DNA from: Salinispora pacifica CNR114
Lineage (GTDB): Bacteria; Actinomycetota; Actinomycetes; Mycobacteriales; Micromonosporaceae
Reading direction: 5' to 3'
DNA: 64,000 bases
Assembly: GCF_000514775.1 (NCBI RefSeq)
Contig: NZ_KI911467.1
Coordinates: 186,001 to 250,000 of the forward strand
The notes under the pieces were generated by a model that worked only from the letters and a program-made list of their open reading frames with translations, was not told the origin of the DNA and did no database searches. Shown in pieces: positions 43,504 through 50,864 of this stretch (its first letter is position 1; each line of letters opens with the position of its first letter). Both the position numbers and the translations under genes were made by a program.

Positions 43504-43645
43504 GGCCCCCTCCTTGTGGCTGGTGGTGTGGATGATCAGTGGCTCCGTAGGTACTGGAAATTATCCGGTGAAGTAATTATTCTGCCGTAAGTTTTCCCGC
43601 TTCGCGAGTTGCAGTCCGGGCTTCAGGCGGCTGGACAGGGAGGTC
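43504..43645. promoter_or_regulatory. divergent promoter region kamA/kdd with AT-rich boxes
   Basis: The 142 bp between the divergent lysine genes contain GTAATTATTC at 43573-43582, the reverse complement of the box at 41696-41705, and an imperfect palindrome GGAAATTATCC at 43556-43566. The spacing and AT content fit Lrp/AsnC-type binding. The region is too short for a cobalamin riboswitch, and none of its conserved boxes is present. Confidence 0.45.
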
Positions 43646-44710
43646 GTGGTGATTTCACCGGTGGGTTTGCACCGCGTTCTGGAGCCCGCGGGGGTGCTGC
43701 CGCAGGGGGCTTGGCGACTGGACGCGAGCCCGGCGATCGCCCCGAACGAGGTGCGGATCCGGGTGGAGCGATTGAACCTGGACGCGGCGAGCTTCCGGCA
43801 GTTGCGGGAGAAGCACGGCGGGGACGGCGCGCGGATCCGCGCCGAGGTTCTGGAGATCATCGCTGCGCGGGGCAAGATGCAGAACCCGGTGACCGGCTCG
43901 GGTGGCATGTTGATCGGCACGGTTGAGGAGACTGGTCGGCGGTCGCCGTTGGGGCTGCGGGTGGGCGACCGGGTGGCGACTCTGGTGTCGCTGACGCTGA
44001 CGCCGTTGGCCGTCGCCGATGGGCTGGCCCGGTGGGATGGGCGCAGTGAGCAGGTTCCGTGTGACGGTCACGCGATCCTGTTTGCCCGCTCCATTGCGGC
44101 GGTGTTGCCGGCGGATCTGCATCCGGAGTTGTCGCTCGCCGCGCTGGATGTGTGCGGGGCCCCGGCGTTGACCGCGCGGGTGGTGGAGCGGTATGTGGCC
44201 GAGCGGGCGCGGGAGGCAGCGGCCGGGCCGGTCAGCGTCGCGGTGATTGGCGGTGCGGGCAAGAGTGGGTCGCTGTCGCTGGCCGCGGCGCGGCGGGCGG
44301 GCGCGGCGCGGACTGTCGGGGTGGTGCCGGTGGCGGGGGAGCGGGACGCGTTGGCGGCGGCCGGGTTGGCGGATGCGGTGGTGTTGGCTGATGCGCGGGA
44401 TCCGGTGGCGCTGTCGGCGGCGGTGACGTCGGCGCTGGGGGTGCCGGCGGATGTGACGGTGGTGTGTGTGGATGCGCCAGGTTGTGAGCATGGGGCGGTG
44501 TTGGCCACGGCTGACGGTGGCACGGTGGTGTTCTTCTCGATGGCGACGAGTTTCGCGGCGGCGGCGTTGGGTGCGGAAGGCCTGGCAGCGGATGTGACGA
44601 TGCTGGTGGGTAACGGGTATGCGCCGGGGCACGCGGAGCTCGCGTTGGATCTGGTGCGGGGCGAACCGGGGGTGCGTCGTCTCTTCGAGGCGCGGCTGGC
44701 GGCAGACTGA
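43646..44710 (+). CDS. kdd: L-erythro-3,5-diaminohexanoate dehydrogenase
   Basis: This 354-residue NAD-dependent enzyme oxidises 3,5-diaminohexanoate to 3-keto-5-aminohexanoate. The N-terminal region contains NPVTGSGGMLIGTVEE, the Rossmann nucleotide motif is VAVIGGAGKSGSLSLAAAR, and MLVGNGYAPGHAELALDLVR closes the protein. A GGGAGG site precedes tandem GTG codons at 43646 and 43649. It is the first gene of a tightly packed operon with both lysine 5,6-aminomutase subunits, which makes the assignment firm. Confidence 0.93.
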   Translation: MVISPVGLHRVLEPAGVLPQGAWRLDASPAIAPNEVRIRVERLNLDAASFRQLREKHGGDGARIRAEVLEIIAARGKMQNPVTGSGGMLIGTVEETGRRSPLGLRVGDRVATLVSLTLTPLAVADGLARWDGRSEQVPCDGHAILFARSIAAVLPADLHPELSLAALDVCGAPALTARVVERYVAERAREAAAGPVSVAVIGGAGKSGSLSLAAARRAGAARTVGVVPVAGERDALAAAGLADAVVLADARDPVALSAAVTSALGVPADVTVVCVDAPGCEHGAVLATADGGTVVFFSMATSFAAAALGAEGLAADVTMLVGNGYAPGHAELALDLVRGEPGVRRLFEARLAAD

Positions 44711-44715
44711 TTGCC

Positions 44716-46281
44716 ATGAAGAACCCCTCGACGCTGTACCGCGGCGGTGTGCTGCATTGTCCTGCTGACCCGGGTGCGACTGCCTTGTTGGTCTCCGATG
44801 GCCGGATTGCCTGGTTGGGGGCGGACGCTGATGCGCCGGTTGCTGATCAGGTGGTGGAGCTGGATGGGGCGTTGGTGACGCCGGCGTTCGTCGACGCGCA
44901 TGTGCACACGACCGACACCGGGTTGGGGCTGTCGGGGCTGGATGTGTCGGGTGTGCGGTCGGGGCGAGAGTTGTTGGCGGCGGTGGCGGCGTTCGCCGAG
45001 GGGTTGCCCCCTGATGGTGTGGTGCTGGGGCATGGCTGGGACGAGTCGATCTGGCCGGTGCCGGTGCCTCCGGAGGCGGAGGAGTTGGGCCGGGCGGCGG
45101 CCGGGCGGCGGGTGTATCTGTCGCAGGCGTCGATGCATTCGGCGTTGGTGTCGACGGCGTTGCTGGCCGCGTGCCCGGGGGTGGTTGCCGCGGTTGGCTT
45201 CGACGAGTCGGGGTGGTTGCGGCGGGATGCGCATCATGTGGTGCGGGCGGCGGCGTTTGGCACGGTTGGTCGGGTGCAGCGGGCGGCGGCGCAGCGGGCG
45301 GCGTTGGCGCATGCGGCGTCGTTGGGGATCGCGGCGGTGCATGAGTGTGGTGGGCCGGAGATTTCCGGCGAGGAGGACTTCACGGGGTTGTTGGGGATCT
45401 CCGGGGTGGGGGTGCCGGAGGTGTACGGGTACTGGGGTGAGTTGGGTGGTGCGCAGCGGGCTCGGGAGTTGGGTGCGGTGGGTGCCGGTGGGGATGTCTT
45501 CGCTGATGGGGCGTTGGGGGCGCAGACGGCCCAGTTGACGGTGCCGTATGCGGATGCGGGTGGGTGCGGGCATGGGTATCTGTCGACGGAGCAGGTGCGG
45601 GATCACTTGTTGGGGTGCGCGACGTACGGGGTGCAGGGCGGCTTTCACGCGATTGGGGATGCGGCGATCGCGACGGTGTTGGCGGGGTTCGCGGCGGTGG
45701 CGGAGCGGCTGGGCACGGATCGGGTGCGGGCGGCTCGGCACCGGGTGGAGCACGCGGAGCTCGTGAACAAGCAGATGATCGCCGGGTTTGTGGAGTATGG
45801 CGTGGTGGCGTCGGTGCAGCCGGCGTTTGACCGGTTGTGGGGTGGCGCGGGTCAGATGTATGAGTCGCGGTTGGGGCCGGATCGGGCGTTCGCCGCCAAT
45901 CCCTTGGGGGCGATGCATTCGGTGGGAGTGTCGTTGGCGTTCGGGTCGGATTCGCCGGTGACTCCGGTGGATCCGTGGGGGTCGGTGCGGGCGGCGGTGG
46001 CGCATCACAATCCGGCGCAGCGGATGAGTGTGCGGGCGGCTTTCGCGGCGCATTCGCGGGGTGGCTGGCGTGCGGTGCGGCGGGATGGTGACGGGGTGTT
46101 GGCGTTGGGGGCGCCGGCGACGTTCGCGGTGTGGGATACCCCGGCTGGGGTGGAGCGGGGGTTGCCGGTGTTGCAGGCGGAGGATCCGGAGGCGCGGGGT
46201 GCTTCGGATCCGACGCCGTTGCCGGTGTGTCGACGTACGGTGCTGCGTGGTGCGGTGATCTATGGGGAGGGCGGATTGTGA
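44716..46281 (+). CDS. metal-dependent amidohydrolase (YtcJ-like)
   Basis: This 521-residue TIM-barrel hydrolase has the metal-binding HxH in TPAFVDAHVHTTDT, further ligands in GGFHAIGDAAIAT and RHRVEHAELV, and the Asp in LAFGSDSPVTPVDPW. Relatives hydrolyse N-acyl or cyclic amides. It starts 5 nt after kdd and its stop overlaps kamD (GTGA), so it is part of the pathway unit. It occupies the place where the cleavage enzyme Kce would be expected in clostridial operons. Its substrate is not known; a lactam or N-acyl derivative of a lysine intermediate is a reasonable guess. Confidence 0.88.
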   Translation: MKNPSTLYRGGVLHCPADPGATALLVSDGRIAWLGADADAPVADQVVELDGALVTPAFVDAHVHTTDTGLGLSGLDVSGVRSGRELLAAVAAFAEGLPPDGVVLGHGWDESIWPVPVPPEAEELGRAAAGRRVYLSQASMHSALVSTALLAACPGVVAAVGFDESGWLRRDAHHVVRAAAFGTVGRVQRAAAQRAALAHAASLGIAAVHECGGPEISGEEDFTGLLGISGVGVPEVYGYWGELGGAQRARELGAVGAGGDVFADGALGAQTAQLTVPYADAGGCGHGYLSTEQVRDHLLGCATYGVQGGFHAIGDAAIATVLAGFAAVAERLGTDRVRAARHRVEHAELVNKQMIAGFVEYGVVASVQPAFDRLWGGAGQMYESRLGPDRAFAANPLGAMHSVGVSLAFGSDSPVTPVDPWGSVRAAVAHHNPAQRMSVRAAFAAHSRGGWRAVRRDGDGVLALGAPATFAVWDTPAGVERGLPVLQAEDPEARGASDPTPLPVCRRTVLRGAVIYGEGGL

Positions 46282-47840
46282 CCGGGAAGCTCGATCTGGA
46301 TCCGGTGTTGGTGGCGCGGGCGCGGGAGTTGGCTGCTCGGGCTGGGGCGCCGGTGGTGGAGTTGGCGCGTAGCCACACGACGGTGTCGCTGGAGCGGGCG
46401 GTGCTGCGGCTGGCCGGGGTGCAGGGTGCGGATCCGGATGGGATTCCGTGGGTGAACCGGTTGGTGGATGCGGTGGTCGCGGATGTGGGCTTGGGGCATG
46501 GGGTGGCTGCTCCGGTCTTCGATGCCTTGGCGCGGGAGCAGTTGGCGGATGTGACGCTGTTGGCGCAGAAGGCGGCGGCCGGGTCGGTGCGGTTCGAGGT
46601 TCCGGTGGGGCGGGCGGCGACGGCGTCGCGGCGGGCGTCGCGGCGGGCGGTCGCGGCGGGGGTGCGGCGGATTGATCGGCGGCGGGCCGAGCGGGAGCGG
46701 TTGGTGCGACGGTTCGGGGATCCGCCGCGGCGGCCGTGGATCTATCTGATCGTGGCGACAGGGGATATTTACGAGGACATTCCGCAGGCGCAGGCGGCGG
46801 CTCGGGCGGGGGCGGATGCGATCGCGGTGATCCGGTCTACGGGGCAGTCGTTGTTGGACTATGTGCCGGAGGGGGCGACTCGGGAGGGTTTTGCCGGTAC
46901 GTATGCGACGCAGGAGAATTTCCGGCTGATGCGTGCGGCGTTGGACGAGTCGTCGCGGGAGTTGGGCCGGTATGTGCGGTTGACGAATTACGCGTCGGGG
47001 CTGTGTATGCCGGAGATGGCGGCGTTGGCGGGCCTTGAGCGGCTGGACATGATGTTGAACGATTCGATGTACGGCATCTTGTTCCGAGATATCAATCCGA
47101 TTCGTACCTTCGTCGATCAGCGTTTCTCCCGGCAGGTGCACGCCCGGGCGGGGATCATCATCAATACCGGTGAGGATAACTACCTGACGACTGCCGATGC
47201 GGTGGATGAGGCGCACACGGTGACGGTGTCGCAGCTGCTCAATGAGTACTTCGCGCATGAGGCGGGGTTGGCGGACTGGCAGTTGGGGTTGGGGCACGCG
47301 TTTGAGATCAACCCGGATGTGCCGGATTCGTTGCGGTTGGAGTTGGCGCACGCGCTCTTGGCGCGGGAGTTGTTCCCGGACGCGCCGTTGAAGTGGATGC
47401 CCCCGACGAAGCACATGACCGGGGATGTGTTTCGGGGCAACCTGCTCGACGGCTTCTTCAACCTGGTGGGGGCGCTGACCGGGCAGGGGATTCTGCTGGT
47501 GGGGATGATGACGGAGGCGGTGGTGACGCCGTGGCTGTCGGATCGGGATATCGCCCTGCAGAACGTCCGGTATGTGCTGGGTGCCGCGGGTGGGCTGTAC
47601 GAGGATTTCGTGCCGGCGTCGGGCGGGTTCATTCAGCAGCGGGCGCACCAGGTGCTGGGTTCGGCGGTGGAGTTGTTGGAGCGGATCGGGGAGCAGTCGT
47701 TGTTGACGGCGATCGGTGCGGGCACGTTCGGGATCATGAAGCGGCCGGCGGACCGGGGTAGGGGGTTGGACGGGGTGGCGCGGCACGAGGGCGACTACTA
47801 CAACCCGGCGGTGGAGATCCTGGAAGGGGCGGGGTCGTGA
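46278..47840 (+). CDS. kamD: lysine 5,6-aminomutase alpha subunit
   Basis: This 520-residue TIM-barrel subunit, with KamE, shifts the terminal amino group of beta-lysine or D-lysine using adenosylcobalamin and PLP. Conserved blocks include WIYLIVATGDIYEDIPQAQA, STGQSLLDYVPEGATREG, TYATQENFRLMR and the PTKHMTGDVFRGN segment near the C-terminus. GTGA overlaps join it to the genes on both sides. Full-length relative to clostridial KamD. Confidence 0.96.
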   Translation: MTGKLDLDPVLVARARELAARAGAPVVELARSHTTVSLERAVLRLAGVQGADPDGIPWVNRLVDAVVADVGLGHGVAAPVFDALAREQLADVTLLAQKAAAGSVRFEVPVGRAATASRRASRRAVAAGVRRIDRRRAERERLVRRFGDPPRRPWIYLIVATGDIYEDIPQAQAAARAGADAIAVIRSTGQSLLDYVPEGATREGFAGTYATQENFRLMRAALDESSRELGRYVRLTNYASGLCMPEMAALAGLERLDMMLNDSMYGILFRDINPIRTFVDQRFSRQVHARAGIIINTGEDNYLTTADAVDEAHTVTVSQLLNEYFAHEAGLADWQLGLGHAFEINPDVPDSLRLELAHALLARELFPDAPLKWMPPTKHMTGDVFRGNLLDGFFNLVGALTGQGILLVGMMTEAVVTPWLSDRDIALQNVRYVLGAAGGLYEDFVPASGGFIQQRAHQVLGSAVELLERIGEQSLLTAIGAGTFGIMKRPADRGRGLDGVARHEGDYYNPAVEILEGAGS

Positions 47841-48619
47841 CGGTGGTGCCGGAGCAGGCGGTGGTGCCGGAGAAGCAGGTCGTGCGGCCGTACGGGGACA
47901 CCACCGGTGACGGCATGGTGCAGGTGTCGTTCACGTTGCCGCTGCCGCATGACAAGCGAGCCGAGGGTGCGGCGATCCAGCTGGCCGGGAAGATGGGCAT
48001 CGACCCGGCGATGCTGGTGCATGCCCGGCCGATGGGGGACGGGTTCACCTTCTTCGTGGTGTATGGGCGGGTGAACCATCTGGTGGACACCTCGGCGGTG
48101 CGGGTGGTGGAGCGGGACTTTCCGTTGCTGTCGGCGAAGGAGGTCAACGCGGTGGTCAAGCGGCAGCTTCGGCGGAAGCTGTCGGTGGTGGGGGCGTGTA
48201 TCGGCACCGATGCCCACACCGTGGGGATCGACGCGATTCTCAACGTCAAGGGCGTCGCCGGGGAGAAGGGGCTGGAGTACTACCGGGAGTTGCGGGTCAG
48301 CAATCTGGGCGCGCAGGTGGGGGTGCCGGATCTGGTGGCGGCGGCTCGGGCCGAGCGGGCGGATGCGGTGTTGGTGTCGCAGGTGGTGACGCAGCGGGAT
48401 GCGCATCTGCACAACACCCGGGAGATGTCGGCGGCGATTCGGGAGGCGTGGCCGGCGGGGAAGCGGCCGTTGTTGATCGTCGGTGGGCCGCGTTTCGACG
48501 AGGCGATGACTGCCGAGTTGGGGGTGGACCGGATCTTCGGCCGCGGCACCACTCCGGGTGAGGTGGCCTCTTACCTGGTTCATGCGTTGATCACGAGCCG
48601 GAGGGCGGCGACGGTATGA
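47837..48619 (+). CDS. kamE: lysine 5,6-aminomutase beta subunit
   Basis: This 260-residue B12-binding subunit has the base-off cobalamin motif D125-A-H127-T-V-G130 (GTDAHTVGIDAIL), His127 being the axial cobalt ligand. The PLP-binding lysine is expected in the following NVKGVAGEKGLEYY region. It starts within the kamD stop (GTGA) and ends within the next start (ATGA), giving equal translation of the two subunits. Confidence 0.96.
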   Translation: MTVVPEQAVVPEKQVVRPYGDTTGDGMVQVSFTLPLPHDKRAEGAAIQLAGKMGIDPAMLVHARPMGDGFTFFVVYGRVNHLVDTSAVRVVERDFPLLSAKEVNAVVKRQLRRKLSVVGACIGTDAHTVGIDAILNVKGVAGEKGLEYYRELRVSNLGAQVGVPDLVAAARAERADAVLVSQVVTQRDAHLHNTREMSAAIREAWPAGKRPLLIVGGPRFDEAMTAELGVDRIFGRGTTPGEVASYLVHALITSRRAATV

Positions 48620-49008
48620 GTGACCCGAGGGTCGGGGTGACGGTGGCGCACCGGCGGTATGTGCCCTACTCGCATGCGCACTACGCGGGCAGTCTGGTCG
48701 ACGGGGCGTACGCGTTGGGTCTGTTCGGGGACGTCGCCACGGAGGTCTGCATCCGGACCGACGGGGATGAGGGGCTGTTCGCCGGCTATTCGGAGGTGCG
48801 GTTCCTGGCGCCGGTGCGCGCCGGTGACGTGGTGGAGGTGACCGGTCGGGTTACCCGGGTGGGTACGCGCAGCCGCACGCTGGAGTTGAGCTGTGTGGTG
48901 GTGTGTCGGGCCTGCCCGGATCGGGGGGAGTCCGCGGCCCAGGTGTGTGATCCGCCGATCGTGGCGGTCGCTGCGACGGGCACGGTGGTCGTGCCGCCGG
49001 TGACGTGA
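48616..49008 (+). CDS. kal: hot-dog protein, probable 3-aminobutyryl-CoA ammonia-lyase
   Basis: This 130-residue hot-dog fold protein matches the small thioesterase-like proteins that remove ammonia from L-3-aminobutyryl-CoA to give crotonyl-CoA in lysine fermentation. Readable marks are YVPYSHAHYAGSLVDGAYAL and FLAPVRAGDVVEVTGRVTRV. It overlaps kamE and the reactivase gene by 4 nt each. A simple acyl-CoA thioesterase cannot be excluded from sequence alone. Confidence 0.85.
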   Translation: MSDPRVGVTVAHRRYVPYSHAHYAGSLVDGAYALGLFGDVATEVCIRTDGDEGLFAGYSEVRFLAPVRAGDVVEVTGRVTRVGTRSRTLELSCVVVCRACPDRGESAAQVCDPPIVAVAATGTVVVPPVT

Positions 49009-50342
49009 ACGTCGCGATCTGCGCGGATGTCGGCTCCACGTACACGAAGGTGGCGGTGGTCGATCTCGGCGGCGCGGGTTTGGTTGCGACGGCGGCGGTG
49101 CCCACCACGGTGGGCAGTGACGTGTTGCGGGGGTTGGACGCGGCGGTCGCGGCGGCGACCGACGGCCTGCCGGTGGGGGACGCGCCGTGGTACGTGTGTT
49201 CGTCTGCTGGGGGCGGGCTGCGGTTGGCGGTGGTCGGCTACGAACAGCTGGTGACCGCGCAGGCGGGCCGTCGGGTGGGGCTGTCGGCGGGAGCGAACGT
49301 GGTGCATGTGGCCGCGGGTCGGCTTGACGCGGCGGGTCTCACGGCGGTGCGGGCGGCCCGCCCGGATGTGCTGCTGCTGGTCGGCGGCACCGACGGCGGC
49401 GACGCGGAGACGTTGACGCACAACGCGGCCCGGCTGGCGCGGGCCCGCTGGCGGGTTCCGGTGGTCCTCGCCGGTAACGCCGAGGTCCGCGACGAGCTGG
49501 TGTCGATGCTGGTGTCTGCGCGGGTGCCGGTGACCGTGGCGGAGAATGTGCTGCCCCGGATCGGGGCGTTGGCGCCGGCTGGGGCGCGGGCGGCCATCCG
49601 CGAGGTGTTCCTGCGGCATGTGATCGGCGGCAAGCGGCTGTCGCGGGGTCCGCGGTTTCCGCGGCTGGTGCGCGCGGCCACCCCGGATGCGGTGCTGACC
49701 GGTGTGGAGTTGCTCGCGGACACGCTCGGCGGTGACCTGGCGGTGGTGGATGTCGGTGGGGCGACCACCGACGTGTACTCGGTGCTGACGCCGGATGAGC
49801 GGGAGAGCGGGCCGGGCCGGGAGGTGGCGGGCAGCCTGTGGCGGGCCCGTACCGTCGAGGGGGACCTGGGGGTGCGGTGGAGCGCTCCGGGTGTGGTGCG
49901 GGCGGCGGTGGAGGAGCGGCTGCTCGACGCGGCCGACGCCGAGGTGTTGGCGGTGGCGGCGCAGCGGCGGGCCGACGACCCGGCGTATCTTCCGGCGGGT
50001 GGGGCGCAGCGGGCGGCAGACACGCGGTTGGCTGCCCTGGCGGCCACGGTGGCGTTGCGGCGGCACGCCCGCGGGGCGGCCACCGGTGAACGCGCGGGAC
50101 GGGATCTGCGGGATGTCCGGCTGCTGGTCGGTTCGGGTGGGGTGCTCCGGCATGCCGGGTCCGCGGATGCCGTGGGGGTGCTCACGGGGGTGCTCACCGA
50201 CCACGCCGGTGGGTGGCCGTTGCCGCGTGCCGCCCGGCCGGTGGTTGACGTGGATTATGTGCTGGCCGCCGCCGGGTTACTCGCCGCCGGGCATCCGGTC
50301 GCGGCGCGGGCTCTTTGTGACCGGCTGCGCGCGGGGGGCTAG
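49005..50342 (+). CDS. MutL/GlmL-type B12-mutase reactivating ATPase
   Basis: This 445-residue ASKHA-fold ATPase has phosphate-1 motif ADVGSTYTKVAVVDL, adenosine-type motif LLVGGTDGGDAET and phosphate-2 motif VVDVGGATTDVYSV. Proteins of this family accompany glutamate mutase and are thought to reactivate cobalamin-dependent aminomutases by swapping inactivated cofactor. Here it is the last gene of the coupled operon, so KamDE is the likely client. The name is unrelated to the mismatch-repair MutL. Confidence 0.92.
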   Translation: MNVAICADVGSTYTKVAVVDLGGAGLVATAAVPTTVGSDVLRGLDAAVAAATDGLPVGDAPWYVCSSAGGGLRLAVVGYEQLVTAQAGRRVGLSAGANVVHVAAGRLDAAGLTAVRAARPDVLLLVGGTDGGDAETLTHNAARLARARWRVPVVLAGNAEVRDELVSMLVSARVPVTVAENVLPRIGALAPAGARAAIREVFLRHVIGGKRLSRGPRFPRLVRAATPDAVLTGVELLADTLGGDLAVVDVGGATTDVYSVLTPDERESGPGREVAGSLWRARTVEGDLGVRWSAPGVVRAAVEERLLDAADAEVLAVAAQRRADDPAYLPAGGAQRAADTRLAALAATVALRRHARGAATGERAGRDLRDVRLLVGSGGVLRHAGSADAVGVLTGVLTDHAGGWPLPRAARPVVDVDYVLAAAGLLAAGHPVAARALCDRLRAGG

Positions 50343-50442
50343 GACTGCCCTGGCTGCCCGATCTTCGGGTGGCTCGGTGCGGGCTGGGCCGGCGTGGATG
50401 GCGCGACACGCCGGGTGGTGGCGACGACTCGTCGGGGCCGGG

Positions 50443-50473
50443 TTGACAGCGCCCCGGGGGGAGCACGTACCGT
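50443..50473 (+). promoter_or_regulatory. consensus promoter upstream of candidate RNA
   Basis: TTGACA (50443-50448) is a perfect -35 and TACCGT (50468-50473) a good actinobacterial -10, 19 nt apart. No start codon with a ribosome-binding site follows; instead ~270 nt of potentially folded sequence and a terminator follow. Confidence 0.6.
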
Positions 50474-50479
50474 CTTTGA

Positions 50480-50785
50480 GTCCTACTACGGGAAGCGGCT
50501 GTTGTTCGCTTCGTCCCTTCGTCCGCTGGCCGAGCGACACCGAGTGTGTGGTCGCGGCGGCCAGGTCCAGCGGGCGGGGGTCGGCGGGGCGGCGCGGACC
50601 GGCCGCGGTTACCGGTGTACGGGCAGGGTGAGAGGCACGGCCAGTAGACAACGGCCAGGCGGGGGCAGCCAGTCTGCCGTCCGGTCGGTCCGAAGGTCGG
50701 CGCGTCCCATTCTCGCCCCACCGGCCGGGAAGGGCCTGGGAGCATCGGGGCGCGGCGGTTGCCGCGCCCCGATTTCCGTTTTCTC
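50480..50785 (+). ncRNA. candidate structured non-coding RNA or long leader, ~300 nt
   Basis: The 522 bp between the reactivase gene and lnt hold no convincing gene. A consensus promoter would start transcription near 50480, and a terminator hairpin with a T-rich tail ends near 50785. Within it, local hairpins are visible: GAAGCG/CGCTTC early, CCGCTGG/CCAGCGG next, GGCAG/CTGCC later, and a long-range GGCGGGGCG/CGCCCCACC pairing. Signatures of RNase P RNA, tmRNA and the cobalamin riboswitch were looked for and not found. This remains a prediction. Confidence 0.45.
50745..50785 (+). terminator. intrinsic terminator upstream of lnt
   Basis: A perfect 12-bp stem, TCGGGGCGCGGC (50745-50756) with complement 50761-50772, closes a GGTT loop and is followed by TTTCCGTTTTCTC. 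This is the most classical rho-independent terminator in the window. Confidence 0.85.
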
Positions 50786-50864
50786 TGGAGGTGCCGGTCG
50801 CAGTGCGGCCGCCGTGGTCCGTACTGGCGGAGCGGCGCGGACCAGGCCGGGTACCCTTCGGCAG

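Noticed and set aside
43504..43645. Cobalamin riboswitch ahead of the B12-dependent aminomutase operon
   Set aside because: The gap is only 142 bp and none of the conserved B12-box elements can be found.
44068..46053. 661-codon leftward open frame
   Set aside because: It mirrors the amidohydrolase gene, is extremely rich in Arg, His and Pro, and has no recognisable domain.
46260..47786. 508-codon leftward open frame opposite kamD
   Set aside because: The composition is dominated by Arg, His and Pro and the true kamD frame is unambiguous.
50394..50864. N-terminal extension of Lnt in the same open frame
   Set aside because: A terminator hairpin lies in this stretch and the leaderless-type promoter sets the lnt start at 50865; the extension has no coding character.
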